From a virus: a DNA stretch of 32,557 nt. Below are positions 24,639 through 32,160 of the stretch, piece after piece. Position numbers and translations under genes: made by a program. The stretch's first letter is position 1. Each line of letters begins with the position of its first letter. The stretch spans positions 1 to 32,557 of IMG/VR virus record IMGVR_UViG_3300042691_024752, one strand, 5' to 3'. A model generated the notes under the pieces. The model saw only the letters and a program-made list of their open reading frames with translations, was not told the origin of the DNA and did no database searches.

Positions 24639-24809
24639 TTATCCTTGTGCAGGTTCGTCAGCAGGTGTAGGCGTGTTGCCTTCAGCCACCCACTTTAAAT
24701 AGGCTTGGTAGTCTGTGTTGTCTTCATGCACGGGAAAACTGGTTACTGAACCATCTTCGTTTGTACGAATTATTCTGTTATAAAAATTTGATAATTTGTA
24801 TGTTGTCAT
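24639..24809 (-). CDS. 56-residue fibre-linked small protein
   Basis: ATG 24809 overlaps the upstream fibre stop as TAATG. The frame ends in TAA at 24639, four bases before the next fibre ATG. The translation contains RIIRTNEDGSVTSFPVHEDN followed by TDYQAYLKWVAEGNTPTPA, a pattern common in small proteins encoded beside phage fibres. The DNTDYQAYLxWVAEGNTP motif is close to that of tail fibre assembly or attachment proteins. Function is inferred from context. Confidence 0.75.
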   Translation of the reverse strand: MTTYKLSNFYNRIIRTNEDGSVTSFPVHEDNTDYQAYLKWVAEGNTPTPADEPAQG

Positions 24810-26071
24810 TACAGCTCCGCAGAAACATCAACGTAAGAAGATGAAATTTGTAGATAGAAAAGGTTTGGGTTTGGTGACCAAGTTGCACCCGTTAAAACTA
24901 ATGTTACAGACGAAGCCGATGCAGTAGTATTGATTCCAACAGTTCCTGTTTTTGTTACATTACCCGTCACAAACGCAGAATCTAACGTCCAAGATGTTGG
25001 GTAATTGGCGTTTGTCAAATTTGTTGTTACGGATGTTGCGGTTGTACGCATCACAACAGGTAAAGATGGCGTGATTGCAATATTTCCAGTTGTTCCTGAT
25101 TGAACAGGTGACATTTGCGGATTCCATGCAAGACCATCAGAAGAAGATGAGTTTTTCCAACGCACAAAATACCGCTGACAAAGTTGTATTTCGGTAGTTA
25201 TAGGGCGGTAGTCAAACGATGTTGCTGTTGAGCCTACCTCTAATTGTGTACCCGTGATATACCAATTAGCACCATTGGTAGCGACTAATTTGGTTTCACC
25301 AGTAACTGAATAATAATCTCCAGAAGCCCAAGCGTTTGCCGTATTTAAATAATTAGACCCAACTCCAAGTGACCAACGAATAATAATTCCTCGGCCGTTA
25401 TCGGTTAACCAAGTGCCAGTAGTTTCACCAGCAATAGTTATTGTTTTTTGTTCCCAAGTATTTGCAGAAGAAATTGTGTAACTAAAAGGATATGCTCTTG
25501 TGTTTCCACTATTTTCTAATGTTCCACCAAAAGTCCCAGTTAGTGAACTACGCACCCAAAATGATAATGTTACAGTTTTAGCGGATGCAGTTCCCCACCC
25601 AAAATCTGCAATGTTATATCCTTCAATTTGCTGGCTTAATTCATAAGCCTCTGCCGCACCAACAGTTGTAGCCGCCAAAGATGTAGCCAAAATAGAATTT
25701 ACAAATCCTGTTGGCGCAGTTGTGCTTTGTGATAAATTAACTTTACTACTATTAGATACAGCTAACCTAAATCTATCTGCTGGATACCAAAGGTTAGTGC
25801 TAGTTGCAGTTGTTCCTCTTTGTGCAATCACCATTGCGCCATTGATGATGCGGTTCTTGAAGCCGTAGTAACCAGTACTTGTTCCAGTGCCACCATAAGC
25901 CTCTGCAACCGTGCCAGAAGATATTGCGCTACCACTAACGCCTGTGCTAGATGCTGTAGTCAACATCGTGCCACTTGTGGCGGGTAGTGTGACTGTGACT
26001 GTCCCCGCTGTAGCAGGTGCAGATAGGGTTACTGCCCCAGATGTGTCGCCATTAACAACAATGCTTGCCAT
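24809..26071 (-). CDS. Tail fibre/receptor-binding protein
   Basis: The 420-residue protein has an N-terminal VVNGDTSGAVTLSAPATAG segment and a GGTGTSTGYYGFKNRIINGA motif. A large beta-rich module follows: EGYNIADFGWGTASAKTVTL, SFWVRSSLTGTFGG, TWEQKTITIAG, then YITGTQLEVGSTATSFDYRP and LCQRYF. This is a carbohydrate-binding-like fibre module widespread in aquatic phages. The distal 100 residues differ in style and may be the exchangeable tip. AAGGA precedes ATG 26071. The DNA here looks more AT-rich than neighbouring structural genes. Confidence 0.8.
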   Translation of the reverse strand: MASIVVNGDTSGAVTLSAPATAGTVTVTLPATSGTMLTTASSTGVSGSAISSGTVAEAYGGTGTSTGYYGFKNRIINGAMVIAQRGTTATSTNLWYPADRFRLAVSNSSKVNLSQSTTAPTGFVNSILATSLAATTVGAAEAYELSQQIEGYNIADFGWGTASAKTVTLSFWVRSSLTGTFGGTLENSGNTRAYPFSYTISSANTWEQKTITIAGETTGTWLTDNGRGIIIRWSLGVGSNYLNTANAWASGDYYSVTGETKLVATNGANWYITGTQLEVGSTATSFDYRPITTEIQLCQRYFVRWKNSSSSDGLAWNPQMSPVQSGTTGNIAITPSLPVVMRTTATSVTTNLTNANYPTSWTLDSAFVTGNVTKTGTVGINTTASASSVTLVLTGATWSPNPNLFYLQISSSYVDVSAEL

Positions 26072-26080
26072 AATTTTTCC

Positions 26081-27196
26081 TTAAACGACTACCCAGCGAC
26101 TACCGCTAGATACTGTTACTGCTTGACCACTCGCCACCGTGACGGGGCCAGATGACATGGCACTATACCCAGCGGCGATTGTGTAGCTTGTAGCCACCGT
26201 CTGGCTGTTCACCACAATACCGTTTAATGCCACGGGGACTGATGCTTGCAATTCACCAGTGCTTGGCTTGTACAGTAGTTTAGCGTTGCCTGTGTATAAA
26301 GTGGTTGCAGTGCCTGATGTAGCACTTGCAAATAATGGGTACAAATTACTTGCTGTACTTGTATCATTGCTTAGGCTTGCACCACCCACTGGGTTCCATG
26401 CGGCGGATGATCCACTGTAGCCTTCAAACTGATTGGTAGTAGTGTTGTAGCGCAACATGCCAGTAACAGGACTGCCCGGCTGTTGGCCTGTAGTACCCTT
26501 GCTAATTAGCAACGCACCTGTTGAGCTAAATGTTGAGTCTAGCGTTGCCGTTAAAGCACCAGTGACAGCCGCCGTTCCAGTCACGGCTAAAGATGTGCCG
26601 TTCCAAGTCAGGTTAGAAGACTGTGCAATTACGCTAGTTGACGAGGCAAAGAAAATACCAGAATTAGTAAACGTTGTAAGGTTTGTACCGCCATTGGCCG
26701 TGCCTAAAGTTCCGGCAAGGGTAATAGCACCAGTTGTTGCTGTGCTTGGGGTAAATCCAGTTGTTCCAGCACTAAACGAAGATGCCGTGGCCGTGGTTGA
26801 AACTTTAACAAAGTCAACCCCATTCCAAGCGCAAACCGCAGACTCGTTAGCAACAATGGTCACGCCCGTTGTTGGCCCTACGCCCACCAACTTAATAGAC
26901 TGGGTGCTTCCTGTTTTGTTAATGACGATGTAGGTCTTAGACTGTGCTGGCGCTGTGATAGTCCTTGTCACTGTTCCGCTTGCTGTCCATAAGAGGATAG
27001 CCTGCCTAGATGTATTGGCCGCCCCGGTTGTGGTGGTCAGGGTTACATCTGCATCAGAGGAGATGGTAGTAGTACCTGCTACGGCCGTGTCTAAAAGGCT
27101 AGTAATCTCATCGTTGACTACTGTTCCCCATGTATTGGCCTCCGTCCCTGTAACGGGTTTGGCTAGGCCAAGAAGAGTGGTGTAATTGATTGTCAT
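26081..27196 (-). CDS. Tail fibre protein with virion-attachment N-terminus
   Basis: The 371-residue protein opens with INYTTLLGLAKPVTGTEANT and WGTVVNDEITSLLDTAVAGT, an N-terminus typical of phage fibres. A beta-rich Thr/Ser repeat region follows, then GTTGQQPGSPVTGMLRYNTT with FEGYSGSSAAWNPVGG, a shaft-to-tip junction seen in many fibres, and a small C-terminal domain ending GSRWVVV. GAGGA lies upstream of ATG 27196. As first of the four fibre genes transcribed it may be the proximal fibre or adaptor. Confidence 0.78.
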   Translation of the reverse strand: MTINYTTLLGLAKPVTGTEANTWGTVVNDEITSLLDTAVAGTTTISSDADVTLTTTTGAANTSRQAILLWTASGTVTRTITAPAQSKTYIVINKTGSTQSIKLVGVGPTTGVTIVANESAVCAWNGVDFVKVSTTATASSFSAGTTGFTPSTATTGAITLAGTLGTANGGTNLTTFTNSGIFFASSTSVIAQSSNLTWNGTSLAVTGTAAVTGALTATLDSTFSSTGALLISKGTTGQQPGSPVTGMLRYNTTTNQFEGYSGSSAAWNPVGGASLSNDTSTASNLYPLFASATSGTATTLYTGNAKLLYKPSTGELQASVPVALNGIVVNSQTVATSYTIAAGYSAMSSGPVTVASGQAVTVSSGSRWVVV

Positions 27197-27206
27197 CTTG
27201 TTTTCC

Positions 27207-28103
27207 TCATGCCGCTATGCGTGTCCATACATTTGTTTGTGCGTCATTAACTTGGACCCAATTAGAAGACTGCGAATCATTGACATTTTGCCAGTTAACT
27301 GATTGACTGTCATCCACAATTGTCCAAACCAAGAGGCTACCAACCTGGCCAACCCCCTGTACGCCTGTGACGTTAACTTCAACGCCAATTCCAACCAATA
27401 CTGTCCCAACGCTGCCCGTGGCCAAAAGGCCTGTAACCGGGACATTTGTTGTAACTTCCACTTGAGGAGTGCCAACCTGGCCAGTTCCTTGAACACCTGT
27501 AAGAGATACCGCAGCGTCCCCAGTAGACGTAACCGATCCAACCTGGCCAGTTGCCTCCACTCCTGTCGCAAAGACATCAGCATTCGCAGCAACCGTAGTT
27601 GCCCCAACAAAGCCTGTTGCTTCCACTCCCGTGAGGACCACCGTTGTTGCGGTGCTAATAGAGACTGATCCAACTTGACCCGTCCCCTGTACTCCGGTGG
27701 GCTCGACGTTTGCGCCTCCCGTCGCTGTGGCAACGCCAACAAAGCCTGTAGCGGATACCCCCGTGAGAGATACATCAGCACCTGCTTCAACAGTAACTGA
27801 TCCAACTTGGCCTGTGGCAGATACCCCAGTGAGGCTGACGTCAGCTGTACCAACAACAGTGGCTGTACCGACCGATCCTGTAGCCTGTAGCCCAGTAACG
27901 GAGACATCGGCCCCCGCTTCGACACTGACCGATCCAATCTGCCCTGTTGCAGACACTCCGGTAACACTGACATTGGCATCTGCCGTTGTTGTAACTGATC
28001 CAACCTGCCCTGTTGCAGACAGCGTGACCGCACCCTCGCCCCACGGGGCCTCTCCCCAGGCTTGACTACCAAATCCGCCAAGTGCAATCCGTACATCAGC
28101 CAC
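27207..28103 (-). CDS. 22-residue tandem-repeat virion protein with Trp-rich C-terminal repeats
   Basis: The 298-residue protein starts with GTG at 28103, with GAGG five bases upstream. After a 27-residue GGFGSQAWGEAPWGEG head come ten exact-length 22-residue units of type VSATGQVGSVTVEAGADVSL plus TG (residues 28-247) and a partial eleventh. Three 11-residue units of type DSQSVNWQNVN follow (265-297). The repeats predict a beta-solenoid or stacked beta-hairpin shaft. Composition (Val/Thr/Gly/Ala, almost no Lys) suggests an extended extracellular fibre or collar. No catalytic motif is visible. It lies between a structural gene and the fibre cluster. Confidence 0.7.
   Translation of the reverse strand: MADVRIALGGFGSQAWGEAPWGEGAVTLSATGQVGSVTTTADANVSVTGVSATGQIGSVSVEAGADVSVTGLQATGSVGTATVVGTADVSLTGVSATGQVGSVTVEAGADVSLTGVSATGFVGVATATGGANVEPTGVQGTGQVGSVSISTATTVVLTGVEATGFVGATTVAANADVFATGVEATGQVGSVTSTGDAAVSLTGVQGTGQVGTPQVEVTTNVPVTGLLATGSVGTVLVGIGVEVNVTGVQGVGQVGSLLVWTIVDDSQSVNWQNVNDSQSSNWVQVNDAQTNVWTRIAA
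27213..27311 (-). repeat. Three 33-bp units encoding 11-residue Trp repeats
   Basis: The C-terminal end of the repeat protein holds three consecutive 11-residue units (DSQSVNWQNVN, DSQSSNWVQVN, DAQTNVWTRIA). Each has one tryptophan. Such D-x-Q-x-x-W tails are seen at the ends of phage fibre-like proteins and may cap the solenoid or bind a partner. Confidence 0.7.
27363..28022 (-). repeat. Ten tandem 66-bp degenerate repeats inside a virion gene
   Basis: Ten in-phase 66-base units encode 22-residue repeats with conserved (A/G)TG-x-VG and (T)G positions. Unit length is constant while bases vary, so they are old repeats under protein selection. Because 66 is divisible by three, long open frames appear on both strands here and are shadows. 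The array offers scope for copy-number change by recombination. Confidence 0.85.
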
Positions 28104-28112
28104 TTACGCCTC

Positions 28113-28550
28113 TTAGGCAATACGAAGTATTGCGTTTGTTGCGTCTGCTGTTGGGAAAATAATGGTGAAAGTGCCCGCTGTGGAGGTCTTTGCTCCACCA
28201 AAATCCAAAATACACACTGAAGGGTCACCTGCGGCACTATCGTTATAAATCATCGCTCCATAGGCCGTGATCGTGGCACTTGTGAAGGACAAATCAGCAA
28301 AGTCCGTGAAAGCAGTTGTGCTAGAAGAGGTTGGAGTCACGTTTGTTAACGCACCACCGCCCGCAGAGTATGTGCCAGAGGCGGCCACTTCATTGGTGGC
28401 TGTATACGCTGTTGTTGCCGCAGTAAAAGAGGCACTGTTATCGTATAAAGCCAGTTTAAAAGTGTTTCCTGTACTGGTTGTAAAGTTGTGCACAGCCCTC
28501 ATCAGCTCTACTTTGAAGCTGGTACACATGAAATTTCCTGAAAATGCCAT
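28113..28550 (-). CDS. Conserved small virion structural protein
   Basis: The 145-residue protein reads MAFSGNFMCTSFKVELMRAV, then TFKLALYDNSASF, a beta-rich core with DFADLSFTSATITAYGAMIY, and a DFGGAKTSTAGTFTIIFPTA segment before the NAILRIA end. This is a common phage structural protein. AGGAG precedes ATG 28550. It has no defined location; head decoration or collar is possible. Confidence 0.7.
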   Translation of the reverse strand: MAFSGNFMCTSFKVELMRAVHNFTTSTGNTFKLALYDNSASFTAATTAYTATNEVAASGTYSAGGGALTNVTPTSSSTTAFTDFADLSFTSATITAYGAMIYNDSAAGDPSVCILDFGGAKTSTAGTFTIIFPTADATNAILRIA

Positions 28551-28552
28551 TT

Positions 28553-28840
28553 TTAATCTCCTAACAAATGAACGAGGTTGGAATGACCTGCTTCGCGCAG
28601 GCGAATTGCGATAGTTGCTCTATCCTGATTTACGGCTTCTTCAAGATAGGTCTTAATTACGGAGCGCACAGCGCCACGAAAAGCAATGGCCTGATCCCGA
28701 ATTGCAGGATGAGACTCACTTCCAACGTAAAGAATCTTCTCGATGGCCCGATCGGCCAACTCATCAGGAGTCCAGCCCCGCCGATTGGTAGTGGCGACGC
28801 CTACGCTGCCTAATAACACAGGAGATTGAGTGCCTATCAT
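28553..28840 (-). CDS. Small helical conserved phage protein
   Basis: The 95-residue protein has RRGWTPDELADRAIEKIL and HPAIRDQAIAFRGAVRSVI segments, with a basic helical end. I recognise the RGWTPxELAxRA pattern from phage structural operons, without known function. Its ATG overlaps the upstream adaptor stop (ATGA). It may be a head-tail assembly factor. Confidence 0.65.
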   Translation of the reverse strand: MIGTQSPVLLGSVGVATTNRRGWTPDELADRAIEKILYVGSESHPAIRDQAIAFRGAVRSVIKTYLEEAVNQDRATIAIRLREAGHSNLVHLLGD

Positions 28841-29493
28841 GGTCCTGGTGACTCCGATTTAAGTTGAATACGTACCATGCCATCACGGTATTCATCACGA
28901 CGGCGACGACCTTGTTGCTCGATGCCAAGTCCTTGGAGAGCCTGCTTGTAACTTGCGTCAAAAGTAGCCATCATGTCAGGCGGCCCCTTAGTGTAGCTAT
29001 ACGCCTGGATTAAACAAGCGTAAAACAACGCTTCAGGAGCGTTTGTGCTAATCCACGTTGTAGTATTCGTGGAGGAAAGTTGAGGAGGACGATAGATGTA
29101 GCCCAGTTCAACTGCCAACGCAGAACTTGGAGTAGGAGCAATGTAGAAAGTGTTTTCATCCCACACAGAATAGTATTTTGGAATACCCGTCGTAGCCCCA
29201 TTAGGCCAGTACTCTTTCATAAAAGAAGTATCCCGAAACTCCAAGAAGATTTGATCTGTTCCTGAAGTAACGATAAGATATCGATGAGTCAAAATATCAC
29301 TGGGAGCAGTTAGAAATTTGTTGTTAGCCGTTAAATTGGCCGTCACTTCAAGCTTAAACACATCCAAGTCAATATCCCGCAAAATACGGTTCTCTGCAAA
29401 AGTAATAAACACGTTTATTACCGCATCAGTGAAGACGTTTGCGCCTACTTCCGTGTAGTTACGTATATTTGTTACAAGTTCGTTGTACGTCAT
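28837..29493 (-). CDS. Head-tail adaptor-like protein (SU10 adaptor type)
   Basis: The 218-residue protein begins TYNELVTNIRNYTEVGANVF, with FAENRILRDIDLDVFK following, and includes IPKYYSVWDENTFYIAPTP and LGYIYRPPQLS with a helical C-terminus (YKQALQGLGIEQQGRRR). This N-terminal helix, beta middle and basic helical tail is the pattern of phage adaptor proteins that sit below the portal. It is coupled with the genes on both sides by ATGA overlaps. Confidence 0.7.
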   Translation of the reverse strand: MTYNELVTNIRNYTEVGANVFTDAVINVFITFAENRILRDIDLDVFKLEVTANLTANNKFLTAPSDILTHRYLIVTSGTDQIFLEFRDTSFMKEYWPNGATTGIPKYYSVWDENTFYIAPTPSSALAVELGYIYRPPQLSSTNTTTWISTNAPEALFYACLIQAYSYTKGPPDMMATFDASYKQALQGLGIEQQGRRRRDEYRDGMVRIQLKSESPGP

Positions 29494-29840
29494 GAGGTCA
29501 CCACTGTTACAGAACCCACCACGCCTTGAGCAATCAAAGCCTGGTCTTGAATGTATGGACGCATGTCGTTGGTGTTTCTGACTGTTCCAAAGCTTTGAAA
29601 TGCAGTAAAACCAGGCGCACCAACAAACACCGATACAGGCTCAATTCTATCTGGCCTAGGCTCATAAAGGGCAATTGCATCGCCTCTATATTTCAAAGGC
29701 TCAAGTTGTGGCTCTTTGGGCTCGTAGTCATCGGGACACACCTTAAAGCCTCGCCAGTTCTTGCGAAGCACGTTGTATTCGTATCGCTGTCCGCAATAGT
29801 CACACAGGCCATATGAGAATTTACCTGTTGCGAAGGCCAT
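29490..29840 (-). CDS. Small zinc-finger-like structural protein
   Basis: The 116-residue protein has LCDYCGQRYEYNVLRKNWRG then VCPDDYEPKEPQ, a CxxC plus downstream C/D arrangement likely to bind zinc. The rest is Pro-rich and extended. I know the pattern from adaptor-neighbouring genes of aquatic phages. GGGG precedes ATG 29840. It may stabilise the head-tail joint. Confidence 0.65.
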   Translation of the reverse strand: MAFATGKFSYGLCDYCGQRYEYNVLRKNWRGFKVCPDDYEPKEPQLEPLKYRGDAIALYEPRPDRIEPVSVFVGAPGFTAFQSFGTVRNTNDMRPYIQDQALIAQGVVGSVTVVTS

Positions 29841-29843
29841 GCG

Positions 29844-30509
29844 TTACACCCCTAGGTCAGGAACGAAGTTAACGCTGGCAGTGTCTCTATCTTCCATCGC
29901 GGCACGCAAGAAGTCTTCTTCGTAGATCGCCTTGAGCGCACCCGTACGCTCAGGAGAGTACTTGAGAGATATGTAATACGCCAGTCCTGATGTCAGGCAT
30001 GGCAAGAATCTAAAGTTAACGTCTGATGTATTGGTGTATGCACCAGCATCTTGGATACGACGAATGCGGTAATACACAAACGTGTAGTTTTGATCCGCCG
30101 CCGGGTAGAAAAACACCTTTGGCACATTCGTTCTCTGTACATAGTACTGAGCAGGCCGCGCTTGAGAATTCTTATCCGGGATATTTAAATACTCAGAACG
30201 GCTGATACGGTCAATTGTGATATCTGTCAAGATTCCCTGTGACGGGTCTCGTATAACAGCGGACAAAACATTAACCGTGTCAGTATCCAAAGATATTTCT
30301 TTAATACCCTGGGTTATGGCATAGGTGGCTTGCTCGATTGTCCAAAGATTAAGCCCCCTATTTGCCCAATCCAGGAACAACAAATTGAGAGAGCGACGCG
30401 CAGACTTGAGCTGGTAGCCGTTTGTGCTACGTATGCCGCATCTCTCAAATGCTTCTTCGATCAGATCGTCTATCGACAGATCAAAGGTTGTTGTTCCTGA
30501 GGTGGTCAT
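29844..30509 (-). CDS. Head-tail connector/tail accessory factor (P22 gp4-like)
   Basis: The 221-residue protein begins with FDLSIDDLIEEAFERCGI, LKSARRSLNLLFLDWANRGL and LNLWTIEQATYAI, a signature of podoviral tail accessory/connector proteins. A beta middle with PAQYYVQRTNVPKVFFYPAA and a helical tail (ERTGALKAIYEEDFLRAAME) complete the fold pattern. It should join portal and tail hub. A weak ribosome site precedes ATG 30509, which overlaps the previous gene. Confidence 0.78.
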   Translation of the reverse strand: MTTSGTTTFDLSIDDLIEEAFERCGIRSTNGYQLKSARRSLNLLFLDWANRGLNLWTIEQATYAITQGIKEISLDTDTVNVLSAVIRDPSQGILTDITIDRISRSEYLNIPDKNSQARPAQYYVQRTNVPKVFFYPAADQNYTFVYYRIRRIQDAGAYTNTSDVNFRFLPCLTSGLAYYISLKYSPERTGALKAIYEEDFLRAAMEDRDTASVNFVPDLGV

Positions 30510-31174
30510 TCTTTGTATAAATTATTAAAGGTTTGAGCCGCATCCATATACGAATCATCTTGCTCTGCACAGTGAATCCACTGGCCAGGCCTAAAATCAG
30601 GGGCACCCTCTCCGGTCTGCCAAAAAGCAGGGCTCGTTGCTCGAACTCTATTGTTTGGCAGTGCCACAATATTTCCTGTCCATTTCCCTGCATCCGTCAA
30701 AGTCAAAACATGACTTTGTTTGTGCTGTGCAGGGCAGTCCGCTACTTCGCTCTCCGTGTAGTCCACCGTGAACATATATCTTCCGGTGTAAAACTCTCCA
30801 TCAATCTTACATAACCACGGACTAGGGCTTGTGCGCGCAAATTTTATTACTGTGTGGGTGTGAGAAGGACAATCCCAAGGCTGTGCCAAATGCGTAGGCA
30901 TACGCTCTGGCCACTCCTCCAAAGGGATATCCCCCACCAACGCAGTAATAGGCATTCTTGCCCACATTGCCCCACCATGAACGTTCTCTGACCCGTCTAC
31001 GTGGCTTTCACACCCTGTAAAAACAAGTTGAAAACTCAAGCAACGATCCGGCATGACATTTACTGCAATAGCGTTTGCATGTAAATACTCGCCTTGGTAC
31101 TTCTGATGCATGTGCGTAAACTCACGTCTAACCCAGCATTTGAAATACGGAATGTTGCTTATCAGATAAGACAT
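30506..31174 (-). CDS. Conserved HMO-2011/pelagiphage-type protein, unknown function
   Basis: The 222-residue protein begins YLISNIPYFKCWVRREFTHM and is rich in Trp, His and Cys, with repeated HxH and CPSHTHT patterns that could bind metal. The LISNIPxFKCWVRREY start is one I associate with a conserved protein of HMO-2011-like and pelagiphage genomes encoded near the portal/adaptors. No function is known to me. It may be an assembly factor. It lies immediately upstream of the connector gene in transcription order. Confidence 0.62.
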   Translation of the reverse strand: MSYLISNIPYFKCWVRREFTHMHQKYQGEYLHANAIAVNVMPDRCLSFQLVFTGCESHVDGSENVHGGAMWARMPITALVGDIPLEEWPERMPTHLAQPWDCPSHTHTVIKFARTSPSPWLCKIDGEFYTGRYMFTVDYTESEVADCPAQHKQSHVLTLTDAGKWTGNIVALPNNRVRATSPAFWQTGEGAPDFRPGQWIHCAEQDDSYMDAAQTFNNLYKE

Positions 31175-31455
31175 TACTTAGCGACTTTACCGCCAGACAT
31201 CATGCCTTTAGACATTTTCTTGGCAGCACCGCCGGCCGCGTAGCCCTTGGACATCATGCCCCCGCCCATCTTGCCAACGGGTTTACCCATGGCCATGCGC
31301 TTGTGCTCATTGATGTTGCCCTTGTTGGCCATGCCACCTTTAGCCATCATAGGAATACCAGTAGTTTTGCTAGGCTCAGAGATCATTTTGTTTGCAGGGC
31401 CGCTCTCAACAGCACCACCACCGCGCGTAGCGGCACCCATTCCACGTCCAGCCAT
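31174..31455 (-). CDS. Met/Gly/Lys-rich small virion-associated protein
   Basis: The 93-residue protein is low in complexity with MMAKGGMANKGN, KMGGGMMSKGYAAGGAAKKM and a GGKVAK end. AAGGGG precedes ATG 31455. The M-x-K-G-G motif recurs in other virion genes of this window. Such proteins are frequent in uncultured aquatic phages. No function is known; being basic, it could contact DNA or act as a linker. Confidence 0.65.
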   Translation of the reverse strand: MAGRGMGAATRGGGAVESGPANKMISEPSKTTGIPMMAKGGMANKGNINEHKRMAMGKPVGKMGGGMMSKGYAAGGAAKKMSKGMMSGGKVAK

Positions 31456-31456
31456 A

Positions 31457-31627
31457 TTATTTCCCCTTTTTCATTGCGCGACCCATAGAGTCACTGGTTT
31501 TAGTCTTCATAGCACGACCTGCTTTATCGGCCATGCCCCCCTTCTTCATCTTGCCCATGCCATCCGCAGCAAAAGCCGGCACTTTTTTGCCGTTTTTCAT
31601 TACCATTTTTAGTTTAGATGTTGCCAT
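31457..31627 (-). CDS. 56-residue basic Met/Lys-rich protein
   Basis: ATG 31627 has AAGGAG six bases upstream, and the frame ends in TAA at 31457. The product contains KMVMKNGKKVPAFAADGMGK and MKKGGMADKAGRAMKTKTSD. The GKKVPAFAADG-KMKKGG pattern is a known style for small phage proteins. It exactly fills the gap between two genes. It is basic and unstructured and shares the GGMA motif with the next gene. Confidence 0.75.
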   Translation of the reverse strand: MATSKLKMVMKNGKKVPAFAADGMGKMKKGGMADKAGRAMKTKTSDSMGRAMKKGK

Positions 31628-31636
31628 TACTACTCC

Positions 31637-31876
31637 TTACTTTGCTTGTTGAATAAGTCTGTCAATCTTTTCTTCCAGCTTGTTAAAACGCTGGTCAATG
31701 TGGTCCATAATTTTGTCAACTTCTGCTTGAGTAACGTTATCACGCGCTACCTCCTCTCTTGTTTTGTTAAGAAGAATGCTTATGCGAGATAACTCCTGAA
31801 ACTTTTCATGCATTACGTAGCCGAGAATTCCAATTAAAAGAGTTAGTCCGCCTGCCCATACTTCAACAACTTGCAT
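31637..31876 (-). CDS. Small single-pass membrane coiled-coil protein
   Basis: From ATG 31876 the protein has 79 residues: a membrane segment (WAGGLTLLIGILGYVMH, about 7-23) then a charged coiled coil (QRFNKLEEKIDRLIQQ). I prefer this start to the ATG at 31882 because GGAG is six bases before it and it overlaps the previous stop as TAATG. The layout resembles spanin or holin-like accessory proteins and the lysis-region protein at 21105-21377. Confidence 0.65.
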   Translation of the reverse strand: MQVVEVWAGGLTLLIGILGYVMHEKFQELSRISILLNKTREEVARDNVTQAEVDKIMDHIDQRFNKLEEKIDRLIQQAK

Positions 31877-32160
31877 TAGCATCTCCAGCGCTTACGCGCC
31901 TGACGCAGGCGACTGTTTGGATCCTTGGCAGCTTCAGGGAAATCCTTCATCTGGCCTTCGGACCGCGCACAATACGATGCACGGCGTTTTGCTTCTGCGG
32001 GAGACGGTTTCTTAGTAGTCACCGCCGTTTTAAGCTTGCTTCCAGGGTTAGCTTTGCGAAAAGCCTCTACGCCTTTTTTGGTCATGCCTGCACCAGCCTT
32101 GGTAGGGCGGAAATTTCCGCTCTTGACCGAGGTTTTGATGCCCATGCCCTTGGCGGCCAT
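31876..32160 (-). CDS. Small basic DUF6321-like protein
   Basis: The 94-residue basic protein has AGMTKKGVEAFRKANPGSKL, KTAVTTKKPSPAEAKRRASY and CARSEG, then DPNSRLRQARKRWRC. This matches a very common phage family whose motif runs GMTxxGVxAxRxxNPGSKLKTAVT. It is likely DNA- or RNA-associated from charge. It belongs to the group of small basic genes at the right end of the window. Confidence 0.75.
   Translation of the reverse strand: MAAKGMGIKTSVKSGNFRPTKAGAGMTKKGVEAFRKANPGSKLKTAVTTKKPSPAEAKRRASYCARSEGQMKDFPEAAKDPNSRLRQARKRWRC

Noticed and set aside
26457-26933. 158-codon open frame on the plus strand
   Set aside because: Antisense to a fibre gene; Val/Pro-rich product arises from Thr/Gly/Ala codons on the other strand.
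27363-28022. Possible CRISPR-like array
   Set aside because: Units are contiguous 66-bp coding repeats with no spacers and degenerate bases.
27215-28237. A 340-codon open frame on the minus strand over the repeat gene
   Set aside because: It is a +1 shadow kept open by the 66-bp repeats; its translation is Leu/Gln/Arg-rich without repeats or motifs, whereas the other frame is a clean repeat protein with a ribosome site.
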